Below, one piece after another: positions 36,315 to 44,825 of a stretch of 64,000 bases of DNA (position 1 is its first letter; each line of letters starts with the position of its first letter). Under the pieces are notes generated by a model. That model was not told the origin of the DNA and did not search any database. It worked only from the letters and a program-made list of their open reading frames with translations. The stretch is from QHXW01 sp963847515. GTDB taxonomy: Bacteria > Acidobacteriota > Terriglobia > Bryobacterales > Bryobacteraceae. Made by a program: the position numbers and the translations under genes. Location: the NCBI GenBank assembly GCA_963847515.1, contig CAWKAA010000007.1:434001-498000 (forward strand), given 5' to 3'.

Positions 36315-38864
36315 CTACGACGGCAATCCGTCAGCTTGACTCAGCTCACCCTCGCTGATGCTGGCAAGCAGCGTCGGGACAATCAATCCCTCAATGAGAT
36401 TGCCCATTCCGAGTGCACTGCTCTGAAGCGATTTCAGGTCGTCGATGGCCGCTAAAAGCTCTGCGTCGTACTTCAAGCCTTCTAAAACATGCATCTTGTT
36501 CAGCGCGATTTTTACCTCAAGCTCCGCAATCTTGTAAGCAACGGTAGATGACAATAGGTTCCATAACAGAACTTGTACAGCCGTTTGAAAAGCCCAGACA
36601 AGTATTCCCCGTATGTCGTCATTCACCTTGGCGCTGGCAACGCCTCCCAGCAGCGCATACGCCTCCTGGAAGAGGATGGCGATCATTCCCAGCAATGCGC
36701 CCAGCGTTGGGCTCAAGATCGTATCCCCGGTTTGGTCGTTGGTATGAACCGTGATCGCTTCGGGCCCGATGTGGACATCGTAGGAGCGGCCCATCGTAAT
36801 GGTTGCAGAGTTACCCAGGGTTAGTTGCATATTGCCGCTGGCTCCCAGTACACTTTCCGCGAGGCCAAGGGACGCTACGCTCATGGCGTGGCCGGCTGTC
36901 GGAAATTGTTTTTCAAAACCTGCGGGATCCAGGACAATCTGTATGAGGCTGTTGTTGGCCAACTGGAGGGAGATGGGCCAACTCGACTGGAAAGCCGAAC
37001 CATAAACCACGGACGAGCTGAGGCCGATAGCCGACGTGGGCTGCGGCACCGTCCAAGGTGTGCCCCCGACGGACCCTATCGTGGCCGAACCTCCGCTTCC
37101 GCCGCCGGGCAAGCTCGCAACGGCGCTCAAAGGCGGCTGAGCCGGCCCACCGCCGCTGCCACCTGCCCCCGGCATCGAACCGACGGTCACCATGTGCGCC
37201 CCCGGGACCCGCTGAAAGTGGTGGCGGCCGTTCTGAGCAGCTACATCGTATTCGGCAATCACGGCCATGTGCCGCTCCGAGTGAATCGCAAGATGCTCCT
37301 TGCCTTTGACATCGACGAAGGTGATGCCGTTGAAGTTCTCATTGGCGCTCCCGTGCACACTGGAGGACTTAATCCCGCCAAACATTTTCGAGCCGGGCAG
37401 CGGCAGCGGAGGCTTATTATCGGCGTTATAGACACTGCCAACGACGAGGGGACGGTCGGGGTCTCCGTCTTCAAAGGCCACAACGACCTCGTGGCCGATC
37501 CGCGGCCAGAAAAACGCCCCCCAGCCCTTCCCGGCCCATACCTGAGCCACGCGCAGCCAGCAGGAACTGTCGGCATCCTTTTTGCCTTGGCGGTCCCAAT
37601 GGAACCGGACCTTCACCCGCCCGTACTGGTCGACGAAAATTTCCTCGCCTGGAGGCCCCACCACGGTTGCAGTCTGAATGCCCTGGATCAGCGCTCGGGG
37701 AGTCACGCGGCCGGGCCGGTAGCGCAGAGCGCCCGGGATGCAGGTGAAGCGATTTCCATAATCGAATTCCGGATTCTCGCCGCTGCGGTAGCCGCTTTGC
37801 CGGGCGTCGTGTTCGACGCGGGTCAGAAGATACGGGCCGTCCCCGTCGTAATGTCCCTCCAGAGTGAACTTGTGCCCGGCTGCGAACTGTCCGCAATCGC
37901 TCGCACCCGCGATCTCCAGGCTGGTGGCTTGTTCCTCCTCCATCCGAATCCTCACCGTCCGTTGGCGATCCTCGAAGATGTGCTTGAGATTCTCCGGCTG
38001 CGCCGCGCCATGTCGATCGACACCGTCGAAACGCTGGGCGTAACCGCCCGGATAATCGTAGATCTCTAAGTGATCGTTGCCGGCAAGGCTGAGCTTGTGG
38101 ACCACCTTGCCCGCTGAAACCCTGGAGACGGGTTTTCCGTGGGCTTCGAGATCGCTGCTCGGCATTTCGAAGCAATGATCCCAAACAGTGTATTCGCCAG
38201 AGCGCAGTTCCTGGCTTTTTGCCCAGGCCGTGATGCGGACCTCTTTCCGCTCATCGCTGCTCATCTCTTCGTAAACGACGCTGCTCTGACCGGGAACGGT
38301 GGGACTGTGGTCCGACGAATCAGTTACCACCATAACGTGGCTGCCGTGGGTATGCTTAAAGAAGTAATAAATCCCTTCCTCCTCCATGATTCGACTGGCG
38401 AATTTGAAGTCGGATTCCCGATATTGGACGCAATAGTCTCGCGGATAATAGGTACCGGATATCTCGTAAGTAACCTGCAATCCGGAAAACAACTGGCGCA
38501 GCATGTCAGACACCGAGATGTGCTGAAAAATACGGCTTTGGAATGTTTTCGTGAGCCGCCAAAGTTGGGGCACGATTTCAGCATGGAAATGGACAAACGT
38601 ATCGTCGCGGGCACTCTGGGTAAACCGCTTTACCAAGCCGTTAAAGTAGCGAGGCTTCCCGTCTGGGAGTCGCATCTTCACAGTGACGTTTTGCCCCACG
38701 ATGCGATCGAAAGCGATTTCGCGATTCGTTTCAGCGAGCAGATCTAGCTGCAAATTGAACAGATGCGAAGTGGCTTCGTAGCCTGTCAAACGGGTCAGGA
38801 GCAGGACGTCATCGCCAAGTGGCGTCTCAATCGCTAAGGGCCGGTCAGCCTGTGTGTACGTCAT
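36315..38864 (-). CDS. vgrG: Type VI secretion system tip protein VgrG with C-terminal extension
   Basis: An 849-aa VgrG. Residues 1-390 are the gp27-like base (VLLLTRLTGYEATSHLFNL; MEEEGIYYFFKHTHGSHVM). Residues 390-560 hold the gp5 OB fold and needle (IFVDQYGRVKVRFHWDRQGK; WGAFFWPRIGHEVVVAFEDG). After a glycine-rich linker near 570-600 there is an unusual tail with beta repeats (SLGLAESVLGASGNMQLTLG). Two strongly hydrophobic helices follow (LGALLGMIAILFQEAYALL and VWAFQTAVQVLLWNLLSS), then a helical end. The tail may be an effector domain or a docking site. It heads a five-gene operon; no sheath or baseplate genes are in the window. Confidence 0.95.
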   Translation of the reverse strand: MTYTQADRPLAIETPLGDDVLLLTRLTGYEATSHLFNLQLDLLAETNREIAFDRIVGQNVTVKMRLPDGKPRYFNGLVKRFTQSARDDTFVHFHAEIVPQLWRLTKTFQSRIFQHISVSDMLRQLFSGLQVTYEISGTYYPRDYCVQYRESDFKFASRIMEEEGIYYFFKHTHGSHVMVVTDSSDHSPTVPGQSSVVYEEMSSDERKEVRITAWAKSQELRSGEYTVWDHCFEMPSSDLEAHGKPVSRVSAGKVVHKLSLAGNDHLEIYDYPGGYAQRFDGVDRHGAAQPENLKHIFEDRQRTVRIRMEEEQATSLEIAGASDCGQFAAGHKFTLEGHYDGDGPYLLTRVEHDARQSGYRSGENPEFDYGNRFTCIPGALRYRPGRVTPRALIQGIQTATVVGPPGEEIFVDQYGRVKVRFHWDRQGKKDADSSCWLRVAQVWAGKGWGAFFWPRIGHEVVVAFEDGDPDRPLVVGSVYNADNKPPLPLPGSKMFGGIKSSSVHGSANENFNGITFVDVKGKEHLAIHSERHMAVIAEYDVAAQNGRHHFQRVPGAHMVTVGSMPGAGGSGGGPAQPPLSAVASLPGGGSGGSATIGSVGGTPWTVPQPTSAIGLSSSVVYGSAFQSSWPISLQLANNSLIQIVLDPAGFEKQFPTAGHAMSVASLGLAESVLGASGNMQLTLGNSATITMGRSYDVHIGPEAITVHTNDQTGDTILSPTLGALLGMIAILFQEAYALLGGVASAKVNDDIRGILVWAFQTAVQVLLWNLLSSTVAYKIAELEVKIALNKMHVLEGLKYDAELLAAIDDLKSLQSSALGMGNLIEGLIVPTLLASISEGELSQADGLPS

Positions 38865-38878
38865 GTGGCACCATTCAC

Positions 38879-39058
38879 CTAGTGACGATCCCCACTATCG
38901 TTACATTCGACCGCCAAGGGCCGGTGTTTATTTGTCCGCGGTAGCGCAGGCCAACCTCCAATTGCCGAACAGCGATGAGAGCTGATGAAACCAGCCACGC
39001 CAGGCGCAACCATTAGCGCCCCAACCGCGATCATCATGTTTTTCGTGAAGTTGGTCAT
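38879..39058 (-). CDS. Short signal-peptide-bearing ORF, probably truncated
   Basis: ATG 39058 begins a 59-aa frame with a good hydrophobic N-terminus (KNMMIAVGALMVAPGVAG) and a GAGG site upstream. After about residue 25 the composition changes to polar, unstructured sequence ending 15 bases before VgrG. It is probably the start of an exported protein whose remainder was replaced. I do not recognise it. Confidence 0.35.
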   Translation of the reverse strand: MTNFTKNMMIAVGALMVAPGVAGFISSHRCSAIGGWPALPRTNKHRPLAVECNDSGDRH

Positions 39059-39126
39059 CGTCTCGTCCTCAAGGCGGACTCGTTGCTGCAGTCCCGATTA
39101 CGTCGCAATCACTTGCGAGGCGGAGC

Positions 39127-39222
39127 TTAACCGATCTCTCCGGCTTGAGCTTGCACCAGAGCCACCTTTGCAGGGTGTTTGGTCGTTTCTCTTCCCGCCT
39201 TAAGGGTGGTTTTGATTTTCAT
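39127..39222 (-). CDS. Micro-ORF with MKIKTTLKAG leader-like start
   Basis: A 31-aa peptide starting MKIKTTLKAGRETTKH and continuing PAKVALVQAQAGEIG. An AGAGG site lies nine bases upstream. Its first ten residues parallel those of the next micro-ORF (MKTKTNVKAG). The shared start plus variable tail is reminiscent of short precursor or secreted-peptide families. Whether it is translated is unproven. Confidence 0.45.
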   Translation of the reverse strand: MKIKTTLKAGRETTKHPAKVALVQAQAGEIG

Positions 39223-39281
39223 CGATATTACCTCTGATCGCGATCAGTGCGTCGCAGCTCGAACGATTCTAGTGGCATAGA

Positions 39282-39353
39282 TCAACTGGTGATGAGCGCC
39301 TCTTTCATTTTGATGTCCACATACCCGGCCTTGACGTTCGTTTTGGTTTTCAT
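39282..39353 (-). CDS. Micro-ORF with MKTKTNVKAG leader-like start
   Basis: A 23-aa peptide, MKTKTNVKAGYVDIKM then KEALITS, with a GAGGA site seven bases upstream. It lies 59 bases before the 31-aa peptide on the same strand, and the two share the pattern M-K-x-K-T-x-x-K-A-G. Function is unknown. From 39354 to about 39614 I see no gene. Confidence 0.45.
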   Translation of the reverse strand: MKTKTNVKAGYVDIKMKEALITS

Positions 39354-39614
39354 GTCCGTATCCTCGGGGACTCAAAAGTGCAAGCTGCGGGCCATTCGCA
39401 TAAGTGCCGTCCTCGGCCTAGATGAACAATCGGCAATACATTGTGTTGAATGGATATAGCGAAACCGGCGGGAATCCACCGCGAAACGGCCGCCTCTTTC
39501 ACTCGCCGCTGATTCTATCCAATTGGTGAGTCCTGCTAGCCAAACGGATAGTGACACGAGGCGTGCATTTACCAACCAAAAAAGGAAAGGAGCAAGGCAA
39601 CGAAGACTACCTTC

Positions 39615-39685
39615 TGCAGAACACTGTATTCGTCGCGATCGCGGGGCGTCCTTGCCGAGCGACAGGTGAGTGCGCCAATTGAATT
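39615..39685 (-). pseudogene. Integrase-type transposase C-terminal remnant
   Basis: The minus-strand frame reads NWRTHLSLGKDAPRSRRIQ, matching RTHLALGKDAPQSRRIQ near the C-terminus of the transposase at 380-1447. Only about 20 codons remain. Confidence 0.7.
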
Positions 39686-39727
39686 GGAGGTCATCTTGCA
39701 TAGTCGACGTCGCAAGGAGGCACCGTG

Positions 39728-40021
39728 ATGAAGAAGCTAAGCGTGTGCGTTGTGAACTGTCTGGCCGTGAGTTGCGCCTTGGCGCAATCCCTAAAACCTG
39801 AGAACGCGCCCCTCCGCGCCGGAGTCAACAAAGGAATTGCGGACAGCATGGTCGGACCGCAGTACTAGTCTTTCCTGGGGGAACCGGGTGAGGTTCGACT
39901 TCTGGTGCGTTTCAAGTCCACGATGGGTCCAATTGTGAAGGAGCCATTGACGGTTACTCTCTATGACGAGGCAAGAACCTGGCACGTAAGCAAGATTTGT
40001 ACTCGGAAAATGGCGCCATAG
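39728..40021 (+). pseudogene. Exported hypothetical protein with internal stop
   Basis: The ATG at 39728 follows a strong AAGGAGG site and encodes a signal peptide (KLSVCVVNCLAVSCALAQS). The frame stops at TAG 39866-39868 after 46 codons. It then continues open as SFLGEPGEVRLLVRFKSTMG and VKEPLTVTLYDEARTWHV to 40021. The intact codon structure on both sides of one stop suggests a nonsense mutation in a gene of about 97 codons, perhaps itself truncated. I do not recognise the family. Confidence 0.5.
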
Positions 40022-40084
40022 CAGATACCACGTTCACCTGAAAGCTGGACGAGTTGGAAGTAGTCGGCGCAGTCCAGTTTGAAC

Positions 40085-40911
40085 GGTAGTGTTGCAACTT
40101 CGCGGAGCCGCGTGCTGGTAGGCTGAAAGGACCCGTGGCAACCCGACCAACGATCTTCAAATGGCGGCAGACCGAACCCGCACTCATTCTTTGTGCCGTT
40201 CGTTGGTACCTTCGATACTCGTTGTCGTTGCGCGATGTCGAAGAGCTCCTGGAGGAGCGCGGCCTGGAAGCCGATCACACGACGGTGTGGCGTTGGGTGC
40301 AGCGCTATGGCCCTGAACTGGAACAGCGGATGCGGCGGCATCTCAAGCCCACCAACAAATCGTGGCGTGTGGATGAGACCTACCTTAAGGTCAAAGGCCG
40401 CTGGTGTTATCTGTATGGGCCATCGATTCGGCGGGCGCCACGATCGATTTCCTGTTGACGGCCTTCCGAGATGCCGATGCCGCCAAACGGCTGTTTCGCA
40501 AGGCCCTGAGTTATCGGTCGCATCCACAACCTCGCGTCATCAACACGGATTTAGCGCCCATCTACACCTCGGCGATCCCGGCTATTAAGAAGGAAGGGAC
40601 TCTCCGCCGTCGCTGCCGGCACCGGCCCGTGCAGTACTTGAACAACATCATCGAGCAAGACCATCGAGCGATCAAACGACGAGTGAACGCCAAGCAGGGA
40701 TTCCGAGAGTTCCAGGCGGCGCGACGAACGATTCAGGGTTATGAAGCGATCCACATGATGCGGAAGGGACAGGTTCGATGGGTGAACGGGACGGATGTTC
40801 GGCGTCAGAATCAGTTCATCAACAAGTTGTTCGAACTGGCCGCCTGAGACCCCGGGCAGCCACCCTCGCTGCGCCACCTCATGCCGGCAGATCGAAAGAT
40901 GCAACACTGCC
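40085..40911 (+). mobile_element. IS6-family element, full length
   Basis: An 827-bp element whose left end ggtagtgttgcaactt and right end (read inward) ggcagtgttgcatctt are inverted repeats of the IS6 type. The expected 8-bp target duplication is absent, as is usual after cointegrate formation and later recombination. The right end abuts an IS66 tnpC fragment at codons for CERALKKA, so it landed in or next to that relic. Confidence 0.85.
40135..40847 (+). pseudogene. IS6-family transposase, frameshifted
   Basis: The first frame (from 40135) encodes FKWRQTEPALILCAVRWY and the helix-turn-helix. It shifts near 40420 at GRWCYLYG. The second frame carries AIDSAGATIDFLLTAFRDAD, the second Asp (VINTDLAPIYTSA) and the Glu-containing QYLNNIIEQDHRAIKRRV, to a stop at 40847. 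One base is missing relative to the related copy at 7421-7958. Confidence 0.88.
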
Positions 40912-41348
40912 GCTTTTTTCAATGCTCTTTCACAAAGATTATTGTCTAACGGTGCGCCAGCTTGGCGGAGAAAAAGAGTGAGTTTCTCCCAGTGCTTCCG
41001 CATATAAGTGATGGCCTGACCGAGACCGGAGTTCGGCTCTACTTTTTTCTCTTCCAGTTGTGCCGTGAGCCATACCTGCAGCCCCTCCATCACGGGACCG
41101 CTGTGAGCTTGGTGAAAGCGCAACCGTTCCTCGGGCGTAATGCCCTGTCTACGAGAACAATGTGCAGGGTGTCGGCAAATGTGACTATCAAGATGCCCAG
41201 ACGTTGAAGCTTGCAAATCTGGCGCAAAGGGAAAGCGACTACGGGGCTAAGATCACGCAAGAAGTCAATTCGTTTGACAACGTCATCCTGGAGATGTGCG
41301 ACGAAGCGCCTGATATCGGGTTTCCCGCCCACGCCGCGGCTGAAGCCG
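40912..41348. repeat. 437-bp direct repeat, copy 1
   Basis: This segment appears identical, base for base by eye, to 57754-58190 in the same orientation. It carries a piece of an IS66 TnpC on the minus strand (GLGQAITYMRKHWEKLTLF) and, beyond it, a plus-strand hydrolase-like fragment (QEVNSFDNVILEMCDEA). Here it is trapped between the IS6 right end and the left end of an IS66 element. The copy at 57754 is longer on both sides and is likely the source. Confidence 0.85.
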
Positions 41349-41427
41349 TGAGTTTCCGGTAGGGATGCGTGACGCCGGGTAGCCTACCCTGTTAAGTTCA
41401 CATTCAGCCGCGGAGGGGGCGGCTGAA

Positions 41428-41829
41428 GTGGACCGCAAAGACACACTGCCCATTCCCGAACCCATCCTGCAGTTGCAACGCCAGTTGGATCAGTTTCGCA
41501 GCACACAGTCGCGACGAACGATACTACCGGAGCCGCTGTGGCAGGCAGCCGTCGAACTGGCTCGGCAACACGGTGTGTATCACGTTGCGCACCCACTACG
41601 GTTGGACTACATGCAGTTGAAGAAAAGGCTCGGCGGTATTCAGAGCCGTCGCAGGAAGGCGCACAAGCCGGCATTCGTCGAGCTGGTCGTGCCCCGTTCA
41701 GCTGTGCTGGAGGATTGCGTCATCGAGTTCGAGTCCCCGAGTGGCGGCAAGATGCGCATCCAGTGGAAGAGTCCCGTGCCGCCCGATTGGGCGAGCCTGT
41801 TGCGCGCCTGGCGGGATGCCGAGCGATGA
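41428..41829 (+). CDS. IS66 accessory protein TnpA-like
   Basis: A 133-aa protein of the IS66 first-gene type. It has a helical DNA-binding-like N-terminus (LWQAAVELARQHGVYHVA; YMQLKKRLGG) and ends in a short beta region (DCVIEFESPSGGKMRIQW). It overlaps tnpB by four bases (ATGA), implying coupled translation. It is the accessory factor needed with TnpB and TnpC for IS66 transposition; its precise role is not known. Confidence 0.8.
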   Translation: MDRKDTLPIPEPILQLQRQLDQFRSTQSRRTILPEPLWQAAVELARQHGVYHVAHPLRLDYMQLKKRLGGIQSRRRKAHKPAFVELVVPRSAVLEDCVIEFESPSGGKMRIQWKSPVPPDWASLLRAWRDAER

Positions 41830-42326
41830 TTCAGATCACGGCGCAGATGCGCGTGCTGGTGGCCATCGAGCCGGTCGATGGAAGAAAAGGGATTGATTCA
41901 TTAGCGCGACTCTGCCAGGAAAAGCTCGCCGAGGATCCATTCTCCGGATGCGTGTTCGTGTTTCGAAGCCGCAGCGGGACCGCGATTCGGCTGCTCAGCT
42001 ATGACGGCCAGGGATACTGGCTTGCACAGAAACGGCTGTCGAAGGGGCGGTTCGTCTGGTGGCCAGAAGGGACCGAAGCGACCAAGCCACTGGAGGCCTA
42101 TGAGGCCCAGTTGCTGATGGTGGCGGGCGATCTATCCCGCGTGACGGGCCGCGCCCATGTGGCGACGAGTGAACACACCGAAGTAAAAGATCCTCAAACA
42201 TACGATGAATGCGGAATCACCCCTTGCGTTCCAAGAAACACTGGTTCATACTGCTGGCGATGGTCGAGTTCAGGTATCGGGGCCGGGAGATCACCCAGGA
42301 AGACATCCTTTATATATGCAGCCTGA
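41826..42326 (+). CDS. tnpB: IS66 family insertion sequence element accessory protein TnpB
   Basis: The N-terminal 115 residues are a typical IS66 Orf2 (MRVLVAIEPVDGRKGIDSLA; CVFVFRSRSGTAIRLLSYDG; YWLAQKRLSKGRFVWWP). The usual TnpB stops at about 115-120 residues. Here the frame runs on to 166 through the start of the next gene, and the last 40 residues (from about TPCVPRNTG) look non-native. A frameshift or loss of the stop is possible. Confidence 0.85.
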   Translation: MIQITAQMRVLVAIEPVDGRKGIDSLARLCQEKLAEDPFSGCVFVFRSRSGTAIRLLSYDGQGYWLAQKRLSKGRFVWWPEGTEATKPLEAYEAQLLMVAGDLSRVTGRAHVATSEHTEVKDPQTYDECGITPCVPRNTGSYCWRWSSSGIGAGRSPRKTSFIYAA

Positions 42327-43130
42327 TCGAGCGGCACCCGAACGACAGCCGCCGGAAGCTATCCACCCGGCTTTGTGAGGCCTGGCAGTGGCGCCAGGCC
42401 AATGGCGCCTTGCGCGATATGGTGTGCCGTGGCCTGCTCCTGATGCTGGAACGGGCCGGCCAGATCAGCGTTGCCGCCGGTGGGTTACGTCCGGCATAAT
42501 CCGCTGGCCCACAGAGCCCGACCGGAGCCGGTTCCGATCGACACCACGCCGATCGAAGACCGGCTGCGCCACCTCCAACCGCTCGTGTTCGAGCAGGTGC
42601 GGCGCACCGGCAGGGAGCCATTGTTCAACAGCCTGATCGAGGAGCATCATTATCTCGGCTACGAACAGCCGGTGGGAGAGCATCTGAAGTATCTGGTGTG
42701 GGCGCAAGGACGGCCCATCGCCTGCGTGGCATGGTCGAGTGCACCGCGACACATCGGCTCGCGCGACCGCTACATCGGCTGGAGCGCCGAAGCCAGGCGT
42801 CGCAACATCCGCTTCCTCGCCTACAACACGCGTTTCCTGATTCTCCCTTGGGTGCGGGTCGAGCACCTGGCGTCCCATATTCTCGGCCGCATGGCGGCGC
42901 GGATCTCCGATGATTGGCAGCGGATGTACGGGCATCCGATTTACTTCCTGGAGACGTTCGTGGATCCGGAACGATTCCGCGGGACCTGCTACCGAGCGGC
43001 CAACTGGGTGTTGCTCGGCAAGACAACCGGACGCGGCAAGCAATCCAACAGTTACGTACCGAACCGATCGATCAAAGAGGTTCTGGGATATCCGCTGACC
43101 AAACGGTTTCGCGAACTGCTCGGGGAATAG
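42260..43130 (+). CDS. DruA-family (DUF4338) protein, frameshifted
   Basis: The N-terminal part (FRYRGREITQEDILYICSLI; RKLSTRLCEAWQWRQANGAL) and the main part (LIEEHHYLGYEQPVGEHLKY; YIGWSAEARRRNIRFLAYNT; SNSYVPNRSIKEVLGYPL) are both characteristic of DUF4338, the domain of Druantia protein DruA. One extra base near 42470 separates the two frames: ERAGQIS, then LPPVGYVRHNPL. DUF4338 proteins are also common passengers or helpers of IS66-like elements, which is what the context indicates here. The rest of the Druantia system (DruB-E) is absent. Confidence 0.8.
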
Positions 43131-43131
43131 C

Positions 43132-44673
43132 ATGAAGAAGTCCGCCAGACGCCGGATCGATGTGAACCTGGACGAACTGGACCGCGTGCTGGACGGCGCA
43201 CGGCAAGCGCCGCTGAGCGAGGCCGATTACGAGAAGGTCAAGGACGCCTTGCATGCCATGGCGGCGATGCTGGTGCGGCCGCGCAACACGGAGAAGACCA
43301 GCGCCGTACTGGATGAAGCGGAAGGCTCGGGTAAGGCCGCGACTCAGCCGGATACCAGCGCGCCACCGCCGGCCGGACACGGGCGCAATGGAGCCGAGGC
43401 CTTCGGTGGCGCACAGAAGGTTGAGATCGCGCATCAGAGCCTGAAGCACGGCGACCGTTGCCCGGAGTGCGGGGAAGGCAACGTATACGGCCAGAAAGAG
43501 CCGAAGGTGCTGGTGCGGATTGTCGGGCAGGCGCCGCTGGCGGCCACTGTTTACTCGCTCGAGCGGTTGCGCTGCGGCGCCTGTGGGCAGGTGTTCACCG
43601 CGCAAGAGCCGGAAGGAGTGGGTCCGGAAAAGTACGACGAGACCGCGGCGGCGATGATCGCGCAACTTAAGTACGGCAGTGGGATCCCATTCTACCGGCT
43701 GGAACAGCTGGAAGGTCAGCTCGGGATTCCGTTGCCGGCGGCAACCCAGTGGGAGATCGTGGAAGAGGCTGCGGAGTTGCTCAAACCGGCGCGCGATGAG
43801 TTGATTCGGCAGGCGGCGCAGGGCGAGGTGGTCCACAACGACGACACCAGCATGCGCGTGCTACGGCTGGCGCGCGAGCCGTCGGACGAACGCACGGGCG
43901 TGTTTACTAGCGGGATCGTCTCGACCGGCGCGGGTTGGAAGATCGCGCTGTACTTCACCGGACGCCAGCATGCCGGCGAGAACATCGCCGACGTGTTGCG
44001 GCAGCGGGCAGCGGAACTGCCATCGCCGATTCAGATGTGCGACGCGCTGTCGCGCAACGTTCCGAGGTTACCCACAGGTGTGGAGATTCTGCTGGCTAAT
44101 TGCCTCGCTCATGGAAGAAGACAGTTCATAGAAGTGGCGGCAAACTTTCCCGACGAATGCCGTTACGTGCTGGAGATGCTGGGCCAGGTGTACGGCCACG
44201 ATGCCGACGCGCGTGAGCGTGGACTGACACCAGACGAGCGGCTACGACTTCACCAGGAGCGTAGCGGGCCGGTGATGGACCAGCTGCATCGTTGGCTGGA
44301 AGCGCAGTTCGCCGAGCGCAAAACGGAGCCGAACTCCGGGCTGGGCAAAGCGATCACGTATTTGTTGCGTCATTGGCGGCCTCTGACGCTCTTTCTCCGT
44401 ATAGCTGGGGCACCCGTAGATAACAACATCGTGGAAAGGGCCTTAAAAAGGGCTGTTCTGCATCGGAAAAATGCATTGTTCTATCGGACGCTGCACGGGG
44501 CGCAGGTAGGTGACCTGTTTATGAGCTTGATTCACACCTGTCAGTTGTGCGGCGTCAACTCCTTCGATTACCTGATCGAGCTGCAGCGCCACGCGCAGGA
44601 ACTGGCGGCCCAGCCCGCAGGATGGATGCCTTGGAACTACCGCGAGACCCTGGCGCGCGCCGGGGTATCATGA
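43132..44673 (+). CDS. tnpC: IS66 family transposase TnpC
   Basis: A 513-aa transposase. The N-terminal helical region is followed by a zinc-binding segment (HGDRCPECGEGNVYG; RLRCGACGQVF). The DDE domain has VVHNDDTSMRVL (first Asp) and SPIQMCDALSRN (second Asp). The C-terminal VDNNIVERALKRAVLHRKNA contains the Glu. An IS66 C-terminal domain follows (SLIHTCQLCGVNSFDYL). It is intact and starts two bases after the DruA-type gene, so all four genes are one operon. Confidence 0.95.
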   Translation: MKKSARRRIDVNLDELDRVLDGARQAPLSEADYEKVKDALHAMAAMLVRPRNTEKTSAVLDEAEGSGKAATQPDTSAPPPAGHGRNGAEAFGGAQKVEIAHQSLKHGDRCPECGEGNVYGQKEPKVLVRIVGQAPLAATVYSLERLRCGACGQVFTAQEPEGVGPEKYDETAAAMIAQLKYGSGIPFYRLEQLEGQLGIPLPAATQWEIVEEAAELLKPARDELIRQAAQGEVVHNDDTSMRVLRLAREPSDERTGVFTSGIVSTGAGWKIALYFTGRQHAGENIADVLRQRAAELPSPIQMCDALSRNVPRLPTGVEILLANCLAHGRRQFIEVAANFPDECRYVLEMLGQVYGHDADARERGLTPDERLRLHQERSGPVMDQLHRWLEAQFAERKTEPNSGLGKAITYLLRHWRPLTLFLRIAGAPVDNNIVERALKRAVLHRKNALFYRTLHGAQVGDLFMSLIHTCQLCGVNSFDYLIELQRHAQELAAQPAGWMPWNYRETLARAGVS

Positions 44674-44675
44674 AC

Positions 44676-44713
44676 CCTTCCTGGCCGAAAAGGATCAATG
44701 TCGGCCAGGAAGG
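44676..44713 (+). terminator. Strong hairpin after tnpC
   Basis: CCTTCCTGGCCGA at 44676-44688 is perfectly inverted as TCGGCCAGGAAGG at 44701-44713 with a 12-base loop. It begins two bases after the tnpC stop. There is no U-tract, so it could be a factor-dependent terminator or part of the IS66 end rather than an intrinsic terminator. Confidence 0.5.
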
Positions 44714-44825
44714 AGCGCCACTCGCAAATGGCCGGAAAACGGGCCCGCCCAAAGGCAAAATCGGATAACGTTTTTGGCCAGGCACGAAGACCGGCGAAAA
44801 TGTTTGGTCACCACCTTCTGTCTGG

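Larger units (their letters stand above)
41353..44713 (+). mobile_element. IS66-family element carrying a DruA-family gene
   Basis: Four genes in one direction form this unit: tnpA-like, tnpB, a DUF4338/DruA-type gene, and tnpC. They are spaced by a few bases or overlap. The left edge is near the gggtagcctaccc palindrome at 41377-41389. The right side has a 13-bp hairpin at 44676-44713. I could not identify a matching terminal repeat pair or target duplication, so the edges are approximate. Confidence 0.65.

Noticed and set aside
36825..38069. A 414-codon plus-strand frame across VgrG
   Set aside because: It is antisense to strongly conserved VgrG motifs and shows no recognisable domain or ribosome-binding site.
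39127..39353. Linking the micro-ORFs to the C39-like peptidase as a precursor-protease pair
   Set aside because: They are separated by the VgrG operon, the peptides lack a double-glycine leader, and the peptidase has no transporter domain. No support beyond proximity.
42260..43130. A Druantia anti-phage system
   Set aside because: Only the DruA-type domain is present and it is enclosed by IS66 genes. DruB to DruE are absent, so no defence system can be claimed.
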